A DNA stretch of 64,000 nt from ZC4RG25 sp041687075 (GCA_041687075.1 JAWLCO010000004.1:13502-77501), one strand, 5' to 3'. Positions 51,693-60,947 are shown, numbered from the stretch's first letter. A program made the numbers and translations. The notes: generated by a model from the letters alone, not told the origin.

Positions 51693-52382
51693 TCAGACCG
51701 AAACCGTATCGCCGACGCCCGGTACGACGACGTTCTCGCCTGCCATCTCGCTCACGAATGCATCGGCCGTCGCATCGAGCATTGCGAACGTGCCGTAATG
51801 GCAGGGGAACACCGTGCTGAACCGGAAATACTTCTTGCAGGCGTAGGCCGCGGTGCGCGCGCCCATCGTGAAGCGATCGCCGATCGGCACGATGCCGATG
51901 CTGGGCTGGTAGAGTTCGCTGATGTGCTCCATGCCGGAGAACAGATCCGTATCGCCCATGTGATAGACGGTCTTGTTCTCCCGCGTCTGCAGGACGATGC
52001 CGCAGGGATTGCCGAGATAGATGCCGTTCGAGGAAGAGGAATGGTGCGCCTGCGTCAACGTCAGATCGAAGTCGTCCGAGTGGACGGTGCCGCCGGTGTT
52101 CATGGGCTCGAGCTTCTGGGCGCCCTGGCTCTGAACGTGCAAGGCGAGCTCGAACACGGCGAAGAGAGTTGCGTCCCGCGTCTTGCAGATTTCGGCGGCG
52201 TCGCCGATGTGATCGTCATGGCCGTGGGTCAGGGCCACATGCGTCACACCGCGGGTCGCATCCTCCCAGGTCACGCCCGATTTCTCGAAACTCGGGTTGC
52301 CCTTCAGAAAGGGATCGATCAGGAGGATGCTGTTACCGGTCTCGATTCGGAAGCAGGAGTGGCCGAACCAGGTGATTTTCAT
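51693..52382 (-). CDS. UPF0173 metallo-beta-lactamase-fold hydrolase
   Basis: The 229-residue protein has WFGHSCFRIE, LIDPFLKGNPS, the zinc motif THGHDDHIGDA, HHSSSSN, GDTDLFSGM and a final FPCHYGTF. This pattern is typical of UPF0173, often annotated as metal-dependent hydrolases, sometimes as lactonase-like. Substrate is unknown. It is divergent from ruvX, with a 64-bp gap that must hold both promoters. Confidence 0.92.
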   Translation of the reverse strand: MKITWFGHSCFRIETGNSILLIDPFLKGNPSFEKSGVTWEDATRGVTHVALTHGHDDHIGDAAEICKTRDATLFAVFELALHVQSQGAQKLEPMNTGGTVHSDDFDLTLTQAHHSSSSNGIYLGNPCGIVLQTRENKTVYHMGDTDLFSGMEHISELYQPSIGIVPIGDRFTMGARTAAYACKKYFRFSTVFPCHYGTFAMLDATADAFVSEMAGENVVVPGVGDTVSV

Positions 52383-52446
52383 GAGCGAATGCCTCCGTTT
52401 CTGGGGCGACGGTCTGAGGTCGGGCGCAGTATAAGGCGACCTTCGA

Positions 52447-52980
52447 TTGCAACAAGCCTCTCCACCAGATGTGAGCGATCCCGTGCCCGACAGCCCTGCA
52501 GGCGAAACGCTGACCGAGCCCGCGGACCTCGTTACGCGAATTGGTCATGGCAGGCGCCTGCTCGGCCTCGACCTCGGCACCAAGACGATCGGGGTGTCGT
52601 TGTCCGACGTGACCCGTACCATCGCCTCGCCTTTCGAGACCATCGCTCGCAGCAAGTTCAAGGCCGATGCCGCCCGCCTGATGGAGATCGCGGCCGAGCA
52701 CGACGTCGGCGGCTTCGTTCTCGGCCTGCCGCGCAATCTCGACGGTAGTGAGGGCCCGCGCGCACAGGCGACCCGCGCGTTTGCCCGCAACCTCAACCGG
52801 GTGCTGCCCTTGCCCATTCTGCTTTGGGACGAGCGCTGGTCGACCATGGCGGCCGAACGTATGCTGATCGCGGCAGACAGCAGCCGAAAGCGCCGGGGCG
52901 AGGTGATCGACAAGGTCGCTGCAACCATCATTCTCCAGTCGGCGCTGGATCGGATGAAGGGGTTAGATGCCTCCTCATGA
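52447..52980 (+). CDS. ruvX: Holliday junction resolvase-like RuvX (YqgF)
   Basis: YqgF/RuvX is an RNase H-fold nuclease needed for 16S rRNA 5'-end maturation. The domain LLGLDLGTKTIGVSLSD (about 38-55), GFVLGLPRNLDGSEGP, LWDERWSTMAAER and KRRGEVIDKVAATIILQSAL-type C-terminus are all present. The N-terminal 35 residues are variable; the TTG at this position gives 177 residues, and a GTG 24 bp later is an alternative. It is followed by the AidB-like gene after a stretch with a repeat-like inverted motif. Confidence 0.9.
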   Translation: MQQASPPDVSDPVPDSPAGETLTEPADLVTRIGHGRRLLGLDLGTKTIGVSLSDVTRTIASPFETIARSKFKADAARLMEIAAEHDVGGFVLGLPRNLDGSEGPRAQATRAFARNLNRVLPLPILLWDERWSTMAAERMLIAADSSRKRRGEVIDKVAATIILQSALDRMKGLDASS

Positions 52981-53108
52981 GTCGCGGGCTTGGCAAGTTC
53001 AGGGCATGGTGAGAGCTTGTCCGAATGACAAATCTGGTGTTGTCCCGGCGAGGCCCGGGATGACCTCGGGTTGCGCCTCGCCGAGCAGCTCTCTCCAGGA
53101 CCGTTGAA

Positions 53109-54752
53109 ATGACTGACGAGGTCCCAAATCAGTCTCCGCCATTCGTGGATGTGAATCTGTTCACGACGGATATACCCCTGCAGGAGGCGGCGGAGCGGGA
53201 AGGGGCGGATTACGCGACGGACCAGATTGCCGCCTTTGGCGCCTTGTGTGGCAGCGCGGATGGCTTCGAGCGGGGCCGGCTCGCGAACGAGTTCCCGCCG
53301 CGGCTCCGGACGCACGACGCGAAAGGCCGCCGGCTCGATGTCGTCGAGTTCCATCCGGCCTACCATGCCTGCATGGCCCAGAGCATGGCGGCCGGACTGC
53401 ACTGCGGCTCCTGGGAGGGCACGCCCTCCGGGGGAGCATTGTCCGGCGCGAATGTGGCCCGGGCGGGCGCCTTCTACATGACGGCGCAGATGGAGGCGGG
53501 TCACTGCTGCCCGCTCACAATGACGAACGCCGCCGTGCCGACGCTCCGGCTGCAGCCGGATCTGGCGGAGGTCTGGGTGCCGCGCATCCTGTCACGCAGC
53601 TACGACCCCGCATTCAGGCCGGCGTCGGAGAAGACCTCCGTCACGATCGGCATGGGGATGACGGAGAAGCAGGGCGGGACGGACGTTCGCGCCAATACAA
53701 CGAAAGCCGAGCCGGCGGCGAACGGCGGGCCGGGAGGGGAGTACATCCTCAACGGTCACAAGTGGTTTTTCTCCGCGCCCATGTCCGACGCCTTCCTCGT
53801 ACTTGCGCAGGCGCCGGGGGGACTTTCCTGTTTCCTCGTGCCGCGGCATCTGCCCGATGGAACCGTGAATGCGCTGAGGCTGCAGCGGCTCAAGGACAAG
53901 CTCGGCAATTGCTCCAATGCCTCCGCCGAGGTGGAGTTCGACGGCGCGCACGGCTGGCTGATCGGAGAGCAAGGCCGCGGAGTGCCGGCCATCATCGAGA
54001 TGGTCACCTATACGCGGCTCGATTGCTCCGTGGCCTCCGCAGGCCTCATGCGGCTGGCGCTGGCCATGGCGGTCCACCACGCGCGGCATCGGGCCGTATT
54101 CGGCCGCATGCTCATCGAGCAGCCGCTGATGGTGCACGTGCTGGCCGACCTGGCACTCGAGGTCGAGGCGGCGGTCGCGCTCGTCTTCCGGCTCGCTCGC
54201 AGTTTCGATCGCCTTGAAGATGAGCGCGCGGCCGCCTGGCGCCGGCTGATGACCCCGGTGACGAAGTACTGGGTCTGCAAGATCGCGCCGATCATGGTGG
54301 GCGAGGCGATGGAATGCCTCGGCGGCAACGGCTACGTCGAGGAGAACGGTATCGCTCGCATCTATCGCGAAGTGCCGGTCAACAGCATCTGGGAAGGCTC
54401 CGGTAACGTGATGGCGCTCGATGTGCTGCGCGTGCTGCAGCGCGAGCCCGAAGTGGCGCAGATCGTGATGGGCGAGCTGGCCCAGGCCGCGGACGACGAC
54501 CGGCACCTTCAAGCCGCGCACGAACGGATCGCGGGCCTGCTGCACGAGCCCCGCCTGCTCGACGTGCGCGCCCGCGAGCTGGTCGAGGCCCTCGCGCTTA
54601 CCGCCGCCGGCGCCATTCTCCGCATTCACGGGCACGCCGATGTCGCTGACGCATTCATTGCCACCCGCCTCGCCGGCCCACCCCGCCAGACCTATGGGCA
54701 GGGTCTGGAGCGGGCCAATACGGGTGCGATCCTTCGGCGGGTGCTGACGTAA
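53109..54752 (+). CDS. AidB-like acyl-CoA dehydrogenase family protein
   Basis: The 547-residue protein has the AidB layout: a 150-residue N-terminal part (EFHPAYHACMAQSMAAGLH), the flavin domain with MTNAAVPTLRLQ, IGMGMTEKQGGTDVRANTT and GHKWFFSAPM, the helical domain MPPRHS-like ARHRAVFGRMLIEQPLMVHV, and CLGGNGYVEENGIARIYREVPVNSIWEGSG (two blocks). E. coli AidB responds to alkylation; whether this one does is not shown. Dehydrogenase activity in AidB is weak, so a substrate cannot be assigned. No other beta-oxidation genes are adjacent. Confidence 0.88.
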   Translation: MTDEVPNQSPPFVDVNLFTTDIPLQEAAEREGADYATDQIAAFGALCGSADGFERGRLANEFPPRLRTHDAKGRRLDVVEFHPAYHACMAQSMAAGLHCGSWEGTPSGGALSGANVARAGAFYMTAQMEAGHCCPLTMTNAAVPTLRLQPDLAEVWVPRILSRSYDPAFRPASEKTSVTIGMGMTEKQGGTDVRANTTKAEPAANGGPGGEYILNGHKWFFSAPMSDAFLVLAQAPGGLSCFLVPRHLPDGTVNALRLQRLKDKLGNCSNASAEVEFDGAHGWLIGEQGRGVPAIIEMVTYTRLDCSVASAGLMRLALAMAVHHARHRAVFGRMLIEQPLMVHVLADLALEVEAAVALVFRLARSFDRLEDERAAAWRRLMTPVTKYWVCKIAPIMVGEAMECLGGNGYVEENGIARIYREVPVNSIWEGSGNVMALDVLRVLQREPEVAQIVMGELAQAADDDRHLQAAHERIAGLLHEPRLLDVRARELVEALALTAAGAILRIHGHADVADAFIATRLAGPPRQTYGQGLERANTGAILRRVLT

Positions 54753-54799
54753 ACACACCGCCATTACCGAGCGGGCATGACGGATTCCCAGCGGCACGT

Positions 54800-56338
54800 T
54801 CAGCTGCGCACCACTACGCGCGAGATCACGCGGCCGGCGTTACGGGCCTGCTTCCATAGTCGGCCCCAGTCGAATTTCCCCTGGATACCGCCGAGCCGGC
54901 GGACGAGGTTGGCGCGCTGGGCTTCGGGCAGCAGCGCTGCGATGCGGCTCCAGACGGCGTCGATATTGTAGAGCCCGACGCTCTCGTCGAGACACGCCGG
55001 GATGATGTCGTCGATGGAAAATCCGAGATCGGCGCCGATCGCCTCCATGGCAGCGCGGATCGACTTGGCCTTTGGCCGCTCGGCCAGATCGATATCATAG
55101 GGCGGCTCCCAGTCCTGAAACGGCCGCAGCCTGTCGACGTGGCTCAGCACCAGCATCATGGGTGGCCGGCGCCGGTTGGGATGATCCGCGAAGTACTGGC
55201 GCACTGCCTCGAGGGCGGCGCGGTCGTTTTCCCGGTCGGCCCGGCTCGCATCGGCGACCCAGACGATCAGGTCACTTTGCGAGGCCGCTTCGATGAGCTG
55301 GGCAATCTCCTCAGCTCCGCCCTGCAGGCCGGGGCTGTCGATGATGAGCGCCGCCGGGAGCCCTTCGCGCCTGAGCTCATAAGCCTGGAAGGCAGGGGTC
55401 GCCGGTAGCGTGTCGACAGCCGCGTGCACTTCCTCCGAGAGCGCATTGACGAGGCTCGACTTGCCAGCATTGACCTGCCCGGCAACAAGGAGCCGCAGCG
55501 GCTCCGCCGTGCGCGCCGCCATCTCGGCCTGATCGCGCTCCGTCTCCGCTGTGATGTGACGCTCCAGCTCTTCCGCCGTCACCCGCAGCCGGCCGCTGTA
55601 GAGGTCGATCGCGGCACGGCCGACCTCCTCGATGTAACGCTCCGCCAGCTTGCGGATGATATGCTCGCGACCGATCTCGTACATGCGCCGCGAGAACTGC
55701 TCGCGGATCTCGTGCGTCGCGGCCGTTACAGGATTGAGCAGTCGCACGATGCGCCAGAGGTCATAGGCGCGCTCGGCATAATCGATCAGTCCGCGCCAGC
55801 CGTAGAGCTTCATGAACTGGCCGACCGTGATCTGATCCCCCAGCGGAACATTTTCCCGGAAGAACGGCCTCAATTCGCCGCTCACCCGCTCGATCAGCGC
55901 CAGAGCCTCCGGCACGGTGAAGCGTAGCAGCGGTTCCTTCTCACCCGGGTGCATCCGCCGCGCGACGGTTTCGACGGTCCGCTTGCCGAGCTCGAACACG
56001 GCCTCGGGGCTGTCGAGCTCCGAAGGGACGACGCTCTTGGATATTTCGACGACCTCATCCCAGGCCACCTTCTCCTGGGGCGTCCAGCTCTCGTCGGGCA
56101 GCGCTTCCGGTTCCGCTGGCGGAGGAGAGCCGGCCTTCTCGAAGCGCCTCAGTCCGGTGAGCTGGACGGTGTAGATGACCGCCGTCACCATGCAGGCAGC
56201 GAGCGCCCAGTGCACGAGATATCCGGTCTGCCAGAGCCAGATGCTGCCGAATATGACGAGCGAAAGCGTCGGCAGCAGGAAGGCCACGCCAAGCATCGCG
56301 CCACGGACATAGAGGCTGGCGCGGCGGCGCGGCGTCAT
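54800..56338 (-). CDS. Membrane GTPase of the dynamin/Era-like class (second of a pair)
   Basis: The 512-residue protein has two N-terminal transmembrane helices (about 12-58), a helical middle (about 85-270) and a C-terminal GTPase domain. Walker A is GQVNAGKSS (287-295), the G3 motif DSPGL (334-338), and the G4 position reads LSHVD (398-402) instead of NKxD. Charged C-terminal helices end the protein. Its start overlaps the stop of the other GTPase gene by 4 bp (ATGA), so both are co-translated. No named family is certain; related alphaproteobacterial proteins are annotated only as GTPases. Confidence 0.8.
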   Translation of the reverse strand: MTPRRRASLYVRGAMLGVAFLLPTLSLVIFGSIWLWQTGYLVHWALAACMVTAVIYTVQLTGLRRFEKAGSPPPAEPEALPDESWTPQEKVAWDEVVEISKSVVPSELDSPEAVFELGKRTVETVARRMHPGEKEPLLRFTVPEALALIERVSGELRPFFRENVPLGDQITVGQFMKLYGWRGLIDYAERAYDLWRIVRLLNPVTAATHEIREQFSRRMYEIGREHIIRKLAERYIEEVGRAAIDLYSGRLRVTAEELERHITAETERDQAEMAARTAEPLRLLVAGQVNAGKSSLVNALSEEVHAAVDTLPATPAFQAYELRREGLPAALIIDSPGLQGGAEEIAQLIEAASQSDLIVWVADASRADRENDRAALEAVRQYFADHPNRRRPPMMLVLSHVDRLRPFQDWEPPYDIDLAERPKAKSIRAAMEAIGADLGFSIDDIIPACLDESVGLYNIDAVWSRIAALLPEAQRANLVRRLGGIQGKFDWGRLWKQARNAGRVISRVVVRS

Positions 56339-57582
56339 GTGGAACCGGCCTGCCCGGTGGTTTCGGGCTGTCGTGATACGTTGAACGCCTCGGCGAGTGC
56401 AGCACTGTATGCGGCGGCGACTCCGGCCACGTCGATCTCTCCCATACGGCGGCGCGCGAGAAAATAGCATGCCGCCTTGCCAAGCGCGAACGTTGTGGCG
56501 AAGCTCGCCGCGCTGGCAGCAACGGCCCCTGCCGTCTGCCCGTAGACGGGAACGAGCTTCACGAGCTGGCGGATGCCGAGCTGGCTGGCAGCCCGCAGGA
56601 TGGTGCCGGTGCCGAAGCAACTCGCGAACTCCCCGAGCGTCCGCTTGTCCCACGCCACCCCGTAGATGGCAGCGAGGCTGTGCAGCATCTTGGCCTGCAC
56701 ACCGGGCACCGCGACCAGCCCCGCCAGCGGAACCGCGTCGGCAGCGGCCGCAGCGGTCGCATATCCGACGACGTGCGGGTGCGCGCGCTTGCTGCGGGCG
56801 TCGTTGGCCGCGGCATGAACGCCTTCGAGCACCGCGACGAGGCCGGCTGGCGCGGCAACCCGCAGGGCCGAAACGAACGCATCGAACCCGTAGTTGACCG
56901 GCCGGAACCCGTCCTCCGGCTGTGTGAAGTCGATCGGGACGAAGGCGACTGCGCCCGTGCCCGGCAGGCCCTCGAACAGGCTCCGCTGGAATCTCAAGCT
57001 ACGGGCGAGCTCTGCGGGAACGTCCTCGGATGCGGGCCTCCCGTCATCATCGAACGGGTACTGCTGCGGATGACCCGCCCCTGCCGAATAGTCTTCGTGC
57101 AGCGATGTCTGGGCGACGATCACCGGCCAGCCCGGATGCCTGCTCCGCACGTCCCTCACCAGCGAGACGATCGCCTCCTGCTGCGGATCGGCCGCCTTCA
57201 TGACCGCGATCAAGAGGTGCGCCTGCTGTTCGGCGAAAGCGAGATCCTCGGTCGGGTCGTATCGGCTCTCCCCCAGCCCCCGTGTATCGAGAAACCGGAT
57301 CACCGGAGCCTCGGGCGGGAAATCGAAGACCCGCGATGTTCGTGTGCAGGGCGCGTAGCCAGTGCCGATCTCCGCGTCGGTGCAGCCGGTGAGCGCACGC
57401 ACGATCGACGTCTTGCCGGACTGGACCTTGCCCACCAGCCAGACGACGGTCGCACTCTGCCGCGCCGTCGAGGCGATCGCCTCGGCCTCGCGGGCGCCAG
57501 CCTCCGGCTTCATCACGGCGGCCCACAGCTCGTTCCACTGCCGGGCAACGACACCGCTGAGCCGAGAGAGCCAATCGACCAT
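56335..57582 (-). CDS. GTPase with C-terminal DUF697-like membrane region (first of a pair)
   Basis: The protein has 415 residues from the ATG chosen, which follows GAGG nine bases upstream; the extra nine codons beyond it begin with TTG. Numbering from that longer form, the Walker A is GKVQSGKT (60-67), G3 is DTRG (108-111) and the G4 position reads VAQTSLHE, not NKxD. The C-terminal third has hydrophobic helices (AVPLAGLVAVPGVQAKMLHSLA and LVPVYGQTAGAVAASAASFATTFALGKA, seen in blocks) that resemble DUF697. It is upstream of and coupled to the second GTPase. Function is unknown. Confidence 0.8.
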   Translation of the reverse strand: MVDWLSRLSGVVARQWNELWAAVMKPEAGAREAEAIASTARQSATVVWLVGKVQSGKTSIVRALTGCTDAEIGTGYAPCTRTSRVFDFPPEAPVIRFLDTRGLGESRYDPTEDLAFAEQQAHLLIAVMKAADPQQEAIVSLVRDVRSRHPGWPVIVAQTSLHEDYSAGAGHPQQYPFDDDGRPASEDVPAELARSLRFQRSLFEGLPGTGAVAFVPIDFTQPEDGFRPVNYGFDAFVSALRVAAPAGLVAVLEGVHAAANDARSKRAHPHVVGYATAAAAADAVPLAGLVAVPGVQAKMLHSLAAIYGVAWDKRTLGEFASCFGTGTILRAASQLGIRQLVKLVPVYGQTAGAVAASAASFATTFALGKAACYFLARRRMGEIDVAGVAAAYSAALAEAFNVSRQPETTGQAGST

Positions 57583-57720
57583 AGCGCCGGGCCTCGTACT
57601 TTCTCGCAACTGCCGCTCGACCTAGCGCTCGCGATATCAACCTTCAAGGGCTGCTCAGGAACGAAGGCCTGAAGTGCAGGTTACGCGAGCCAACTTGATC
57701 GGAGTTCCGGAGGACTTCCA

Positions 57721-58263
57721 ATGCTCAAGTATGTCCTGGCGTTCCTGCTGATCGCTTGCCTTTTGCCGCAGGCACTGGCGGACGGGGTTGAACGCCGCGC
57801 TCCCGCGGAGCGCATCGGCGAGCGGCTGACCACGCAGACGTTCGTCCGCGGCGCCAATGCCGGCAATCTTTTCGAGATCCGGTCGAGCCAGCTCGCTCTC
57901 AGCCGCTCGCAAGATCCGCAGGTCCGGTTATTCGCGCGCCGCATCATCTCCGACCATCGCCGCGCCGGCCGGCAGCTGCGGGCCGCTCTTGGCAAAGCGG
58001 GCCTGAGGCGGCAGCCGATCCGGCTCGACGCCTTTCACCTCACGTTGCTGGCCGGGGTCCGGGATACGCGCGCGCCCTGGTTCGAGTCGGCCTACATCAG
58101 CACGCAGATCGACGCGCATCAGAACGCTATTGCGCTCCATCGGGCTTACGCGCGCAACGGCCGGCATGCAGAGCTGAGGCAGTTCGCACGTAATGTGCTG
58201 CCGGTTTTGGAACGGCACCTCGACATGGCGCATCGGCTTGGCCCGCGTGTGGCGCGACGCTGA
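57721..58263 (+). CDS. DUF4142 family protein
   Basis: The 180-residue protein has a signal peptide (1-21, LAFLLIACLLPQALA) and a DUF4142 helical bundle: FVRGANAGNLFEIRSSQLALSRSQDPQVRLFARRIISDHRRAG (two blocks), with HQNAIALHRAYARNG and LPVLERHLDMAHRL. The bundle resembles ferritin-like or cell-surface stress proteins, but metal ligands are not evident. An AGGA site lies six bases before the ATG. It is probably periplasmic; function is unknown. Confidence 0.88.
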   Translation: MLKYVLAFLLIACLLPQALADGVERRAPAERIGERLTTQTFVRGANAGNLFEIRSSQLALSRSQDPQVRLFARRIISDHRRAGRQLRAALGKAGLRRQPIRLDAFHLTLLAGVRDTRAPWFESAYISTQIDAHQNAIALHRAYARNGRHAELRQFARNVLPVLERHLDMAHRLGPRVARR

Positions 58264-58370
58264 GGCGGTCGCATCGGCGCTCCGATCTGCAGATCGCCGT
58301 GCTGAAAGCCTGTTCGATCTGAAGAGGTGCATGCTAATACTCTGGGGACGGATCGAAGAGAGGGCAGGCG

Positions 58371-58802
58371 ATGAGCGGAGTGCGCGAGCACCGTCTCGAA
58401 GGGCTCGTTGACAGGATTTATGGGGCGGTCAGCGATCCTGCGTGCTGGGGTGGGGTGCTTCAGGAGGTTGCGGAAGCTGCGAACGCCCGTGGCGCTCTCA
58501 TGTTTGCTGTGACTCCTGTAGTTCAGGGGTTCTGGTCGCCATCGGCAGAAGATCTGATCGACTGGGCCCTCGGAGATGGAAGCCATCTCCACAATCCTCG
58601 GCCTGATCGGGCGATGCGCGTGGGGTCAGGACATGCCATCACGGAATCCGACCTGTTCTCTCAGGAAGAGCTCGAACGGGACCCCTTCAATGCTGAGATG
58701 ATCGGGCGGCTCGGCTATCGGTGGGAAGCCGGAGGCGTCTTCGGCGATATCGAGCTTAATGAGAGCGGCAACGGGGCAGATGGCGGTTCCGGCCGCCAGT
58801 AG
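58371..58802 (+). pseudogene. Truncated sensor domain of a LuxR-type regulator
   Basis: The 143-residue product has the N-terminal domain typical of some LuxR-type regulators of alphaproteobacteria (GLVDRIYGAVSDPACWGGVLQEVAEAANARGALMFAVTP in blocks, LFSQEELERDPFNAEMIGRLGYRWEAG). The C-terminal HTH is missing: the frame stops after a hydrophilic tail. In the +1 frame just after the stop, LTPPEA resembles the start of a LuxR HTH, so a frameshift or deletion is possible. A real short protein is not excluded. Confidence 0.55.
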
Positions 58803-58903
58803 ATTGACGCCGCCTGAAGCAATCGAAACCTGCGATAGCTGCACTTGCCGTCAGGCGCAGGCGCTGCTTGATTGGCGGCCTCGCGTCGCCGCAGGGAAAA
58901 CCA

Positions 58904-60511
58904 ATGCCCAGAATCGTTTCGCAGATCAACACATCGACCCGAGCTTTCAGAGCCAATGCGAGCGCCATGCAGGTGCTGGTGGCAGAGCTTGGCGAAAAGC
59001 GGGCCGAAGCCGCCCAAGGCGGGCCGGAGAAGCTGAGGCAAAGGCATGTGGCGCGCGGCAAGCTGCTGCCGCGGGACCGGGTGATGCGGCTGCTCGACCC
59101 CGGTACGCCGTTTCTGGAGCTGTCACAGCTCGCGGCCTACGGCATGTATTCGGGCGACATTCACGGCGCCGGTCTCATCACGGGCATCGGACGGGTTGCG
59201 GGCCGGGAATGCATGATCGTCGCCAACGACGCCACCATCAAGGGCGGCACTTACTTCCCGATGACGGTCAAGAAGCATGTGCGCGCGCAGGAGATCGCGC
59301 GCGAGAACCGGCTGCCGTGCGTCTACCTCGTCGACAGCGGCGGCGCGAACCTGCCCCATCACACCGAGGTCTTCCCGGACAAGGAGCACTTCGGCCGCAT
59401 CTTCTACAACCAGGCGCGGATGTCGGCGGAAGGCATCCCGCAGATCGCGGTGGTGATGGGAAGCTGCACGGCTGGCGGTGCCTACGTGCCCGCCATGTCG
59501 GACGAAAGCATCATCGTGCGCCGTCAGGGGACGATCTTTCTGGGAGGTCCGCCGCTGGTGAAGGCCGCCACGGGCGAGACGGTCAGCGCGGAAGATCTTG
59601 GCGGTGCCGACGTGCATACGCGGCTGTCGGGTGTCGCCGATCACTTCGCGCTCGATGATGCGCATGCGCTCGACATCGCGCGCAACATCGTCGCCAACCT
59701 GAATACGAGGAAGCCGGTCGACACCCCGCTCGCCGAGCCGCGGCCGCCTGCTTATCCCGTCGAGGAGCTCGATGGTGTCATTCCGGCGTCGCTTGCCACG
59801 CAGTACGACGCGCGAGAGGTGATCGCGCGGCTCGTGGACGGCTCGGAGTTCGACGAGTTCAAGGCGAGGTACGGCACCACGATCGTCACCGGCTTCGCCC
59901 GCATCGAGGGCATGCCGGTAGCCGTCCTGGCCAATAACGGCATTCTCTACTCGGAGTCCGCGCAGAAGGCGGCTCATTTCATCGAGCTCGCCTGCCAGCG
60001 GCGCATTCCGCTCCTGTTCCTGCAGAACATTACCGGCTTCATGGTCGGCCGCGACGCGGAAGCGGGCGGGATCGCCCGGCATGGCGCCAAGATGGTGACG
60101 GCGGTGGCGAGCGCGAATGTGCCCAAGATCACGGTCATCATCGGCGGCAGCTACGGGGCCGGCAATTACGCCATGTGCGGGCGCGCCTATGGCCCGCGCT
60201 TTCTCTTCATGTGGCCGAATGCGCGCATCTCGGTCATGGGTGGCCAGCAGGCGGCCTCCGTGCTGGCGACCGTGCGGCGCGACAACATCGAGGCTGACGG
60301 CAAGACGTGGAGCGCTGAGGAAGAGGCGGAATTCAAGGCGCCCATCCTGGAGCAGTTCGAAAGCGAAGGGCACCCCTATTACGCCACCGCGCGGCTGTGG
60401 GACGACGGGATCATCACGCCGCGGGAGACGCGCCGGGTGCTCGCGCTCTCCCTCTCCGCGTGTCTGAATGCACCGATTCCCCAGACGCGGTTCGGCGTAT
60501 TCCGGATGTGA
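58904..60511 (+). CDS. Acyl-CoA carboxylase beta subunit (probable methylcrotonyl-CoA carboxylase)
   Basis: The 535-residue carboxyltransferase has a RQRHVARGKLLPRDRVMRLLDPGTPFLEL N-terminus (in blocks), MIVANDATIKGGTYFPMTVKKH, LVDSGGANLPHHTEVFPD, GSCTAGGAYVPAMSDE, NITGFMVGRDAEAGGIARHGAKMV and IGGSYGAGNYAMCGRAYGPRF. SGGANLP and TEVFPD motifs fit MccB better than PccB. The biotin subunit is not in the window. Its ATG is preceded by AGGG. An alternative ATG 36 bp upstream lies in the truncated-sensor tail. Confidence 0.9.
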   Translation: MPRIVSQINTSTRAFRANASAMQVLVAELGEKRAEAAQGGPEKLRQRHVARGKLLPRDRVMRLLDPGTPFLELSQLAAYGMYSGDIHGAGLITGIGRVAGRECMIVANDATIKGGTYFPMTVKKHVRAQEIARENRLPCVYLVDSGGANLPHHTEVFPDKEHFGRIFYNQARMSAEGIPQIAVVMGSCTAGGAYVPAMSDESIIVRRQGTIFLGGPPLVKAATGETVSAEDLGGADVHTRLSGVADHFALDDAHALDIARNIVANLNTRKPVDTPLAEPRPPAYPVEELDGVIPASLATQYDAREVIARLVDGSEFDEFKARYGTTIVTGFARIEGMPVAVLANNGILYSESAQKAAHFIELACQRRIPLLFLQNITGFMVGRDAEAGGIARHGAKMVTAVASANVPKITVIIGGSYGAGNYAMCGRAYGPRFLFMWPNARISVMGGQQAASVLATVRRDNIEADGKTWSAEEEAEFKAPILEQFESEGHPYYATARLWDDGIITPRETRRVLALSLSACLNAPIPQTRFGVFRM

Positions 60512-60537
60512 AGAGGGCCGCGGCGCCCTCCGTTAAG

Positions 60538-60557
60538 ATTGACCGTTGACGGTTAAT
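60538..60557. promoter_or_regulatory. Inverted repeat upstream of the small secreted protein
   Basis: ATTGACCG-TTGA-CGGTTAAT has 8-bp arms with one mismatch, about 100 bp before the ATG of the small repeat protein. TTGACG at its centre could be a -35 box. A cognate regulator is not identified. Confidence 0.4.
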
Positions 60558-60659
60558 GGATCTCTCTCTGGCAAGTTGCGCATATGGGTCGGCACAATCT
60601 CTGGTATGTCGACCGCAGAACAGCGGTCGTCAGCTCGTGTCAACAACAAGGAGGCTTCG

Positions 60660-60947
60660 ATGCGCACGCTGATCGCCACGACTGCCGTCGCCGCTGCCGC
60701 TCTGCTGACCATCCCTGCACCCTCCGCAGAGGCGGGCGGTCTGTTCTATCGAGATCGCGCTCCCGCGGCGGCGTACTACGCGCCGGCTCCAAGACGGTAT
60801 TATCGCGCCCCGATGGCGGCCTACTTCGCACCTGCTCCGAGAAGATATTATCGCGCTCGGGCGGTGGCCCCCGCGTACTACAGCGCGCCTGCCCGGAGGG
60901 GCTGTCTGTTCGGCTGGTTCGGCTGGGGTCGCCGCGGCGCCCGATGA
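60660..60947 (+). CDS. Small secreted Tyr/Arg/Pro-rich repeat protein
   Basis: The 95-residue protein has a signal peptide (RTLIATTAVAAAALLTIPAPSAEA) and then imperfect repeats with the core APAPRRYYRA (residues about 38-80: AYYAPAPRRYYRAPM, AYFAPAPRRYYRARAV, AYYSAPARRG). It ends GCLFGWFGWGRRGAR. A strong AAGGAGG site precedes the ATG, so the smaller frame is favoured over one starting at 60546. No family name is known to me. Confidence 0.75.
   Translation: MRTLIATTAVAAAALLTIPAPSAEAGGLFYRDRAPAAAYYAPAPRRYYRAPMAAYFAPAPRRYYRARAVAPAYYSAPARRGCLFGWFGWGRRGAR

Noticed and set aside
53036..53072. Possible seventh copy of the palindromic element before the AidB-like gene
   Set aside because: It shares only the GTCCCGG...CCGGGATGACC ends and lacks the middle of the element, so it may be a simple GC-rich inverted repeat.
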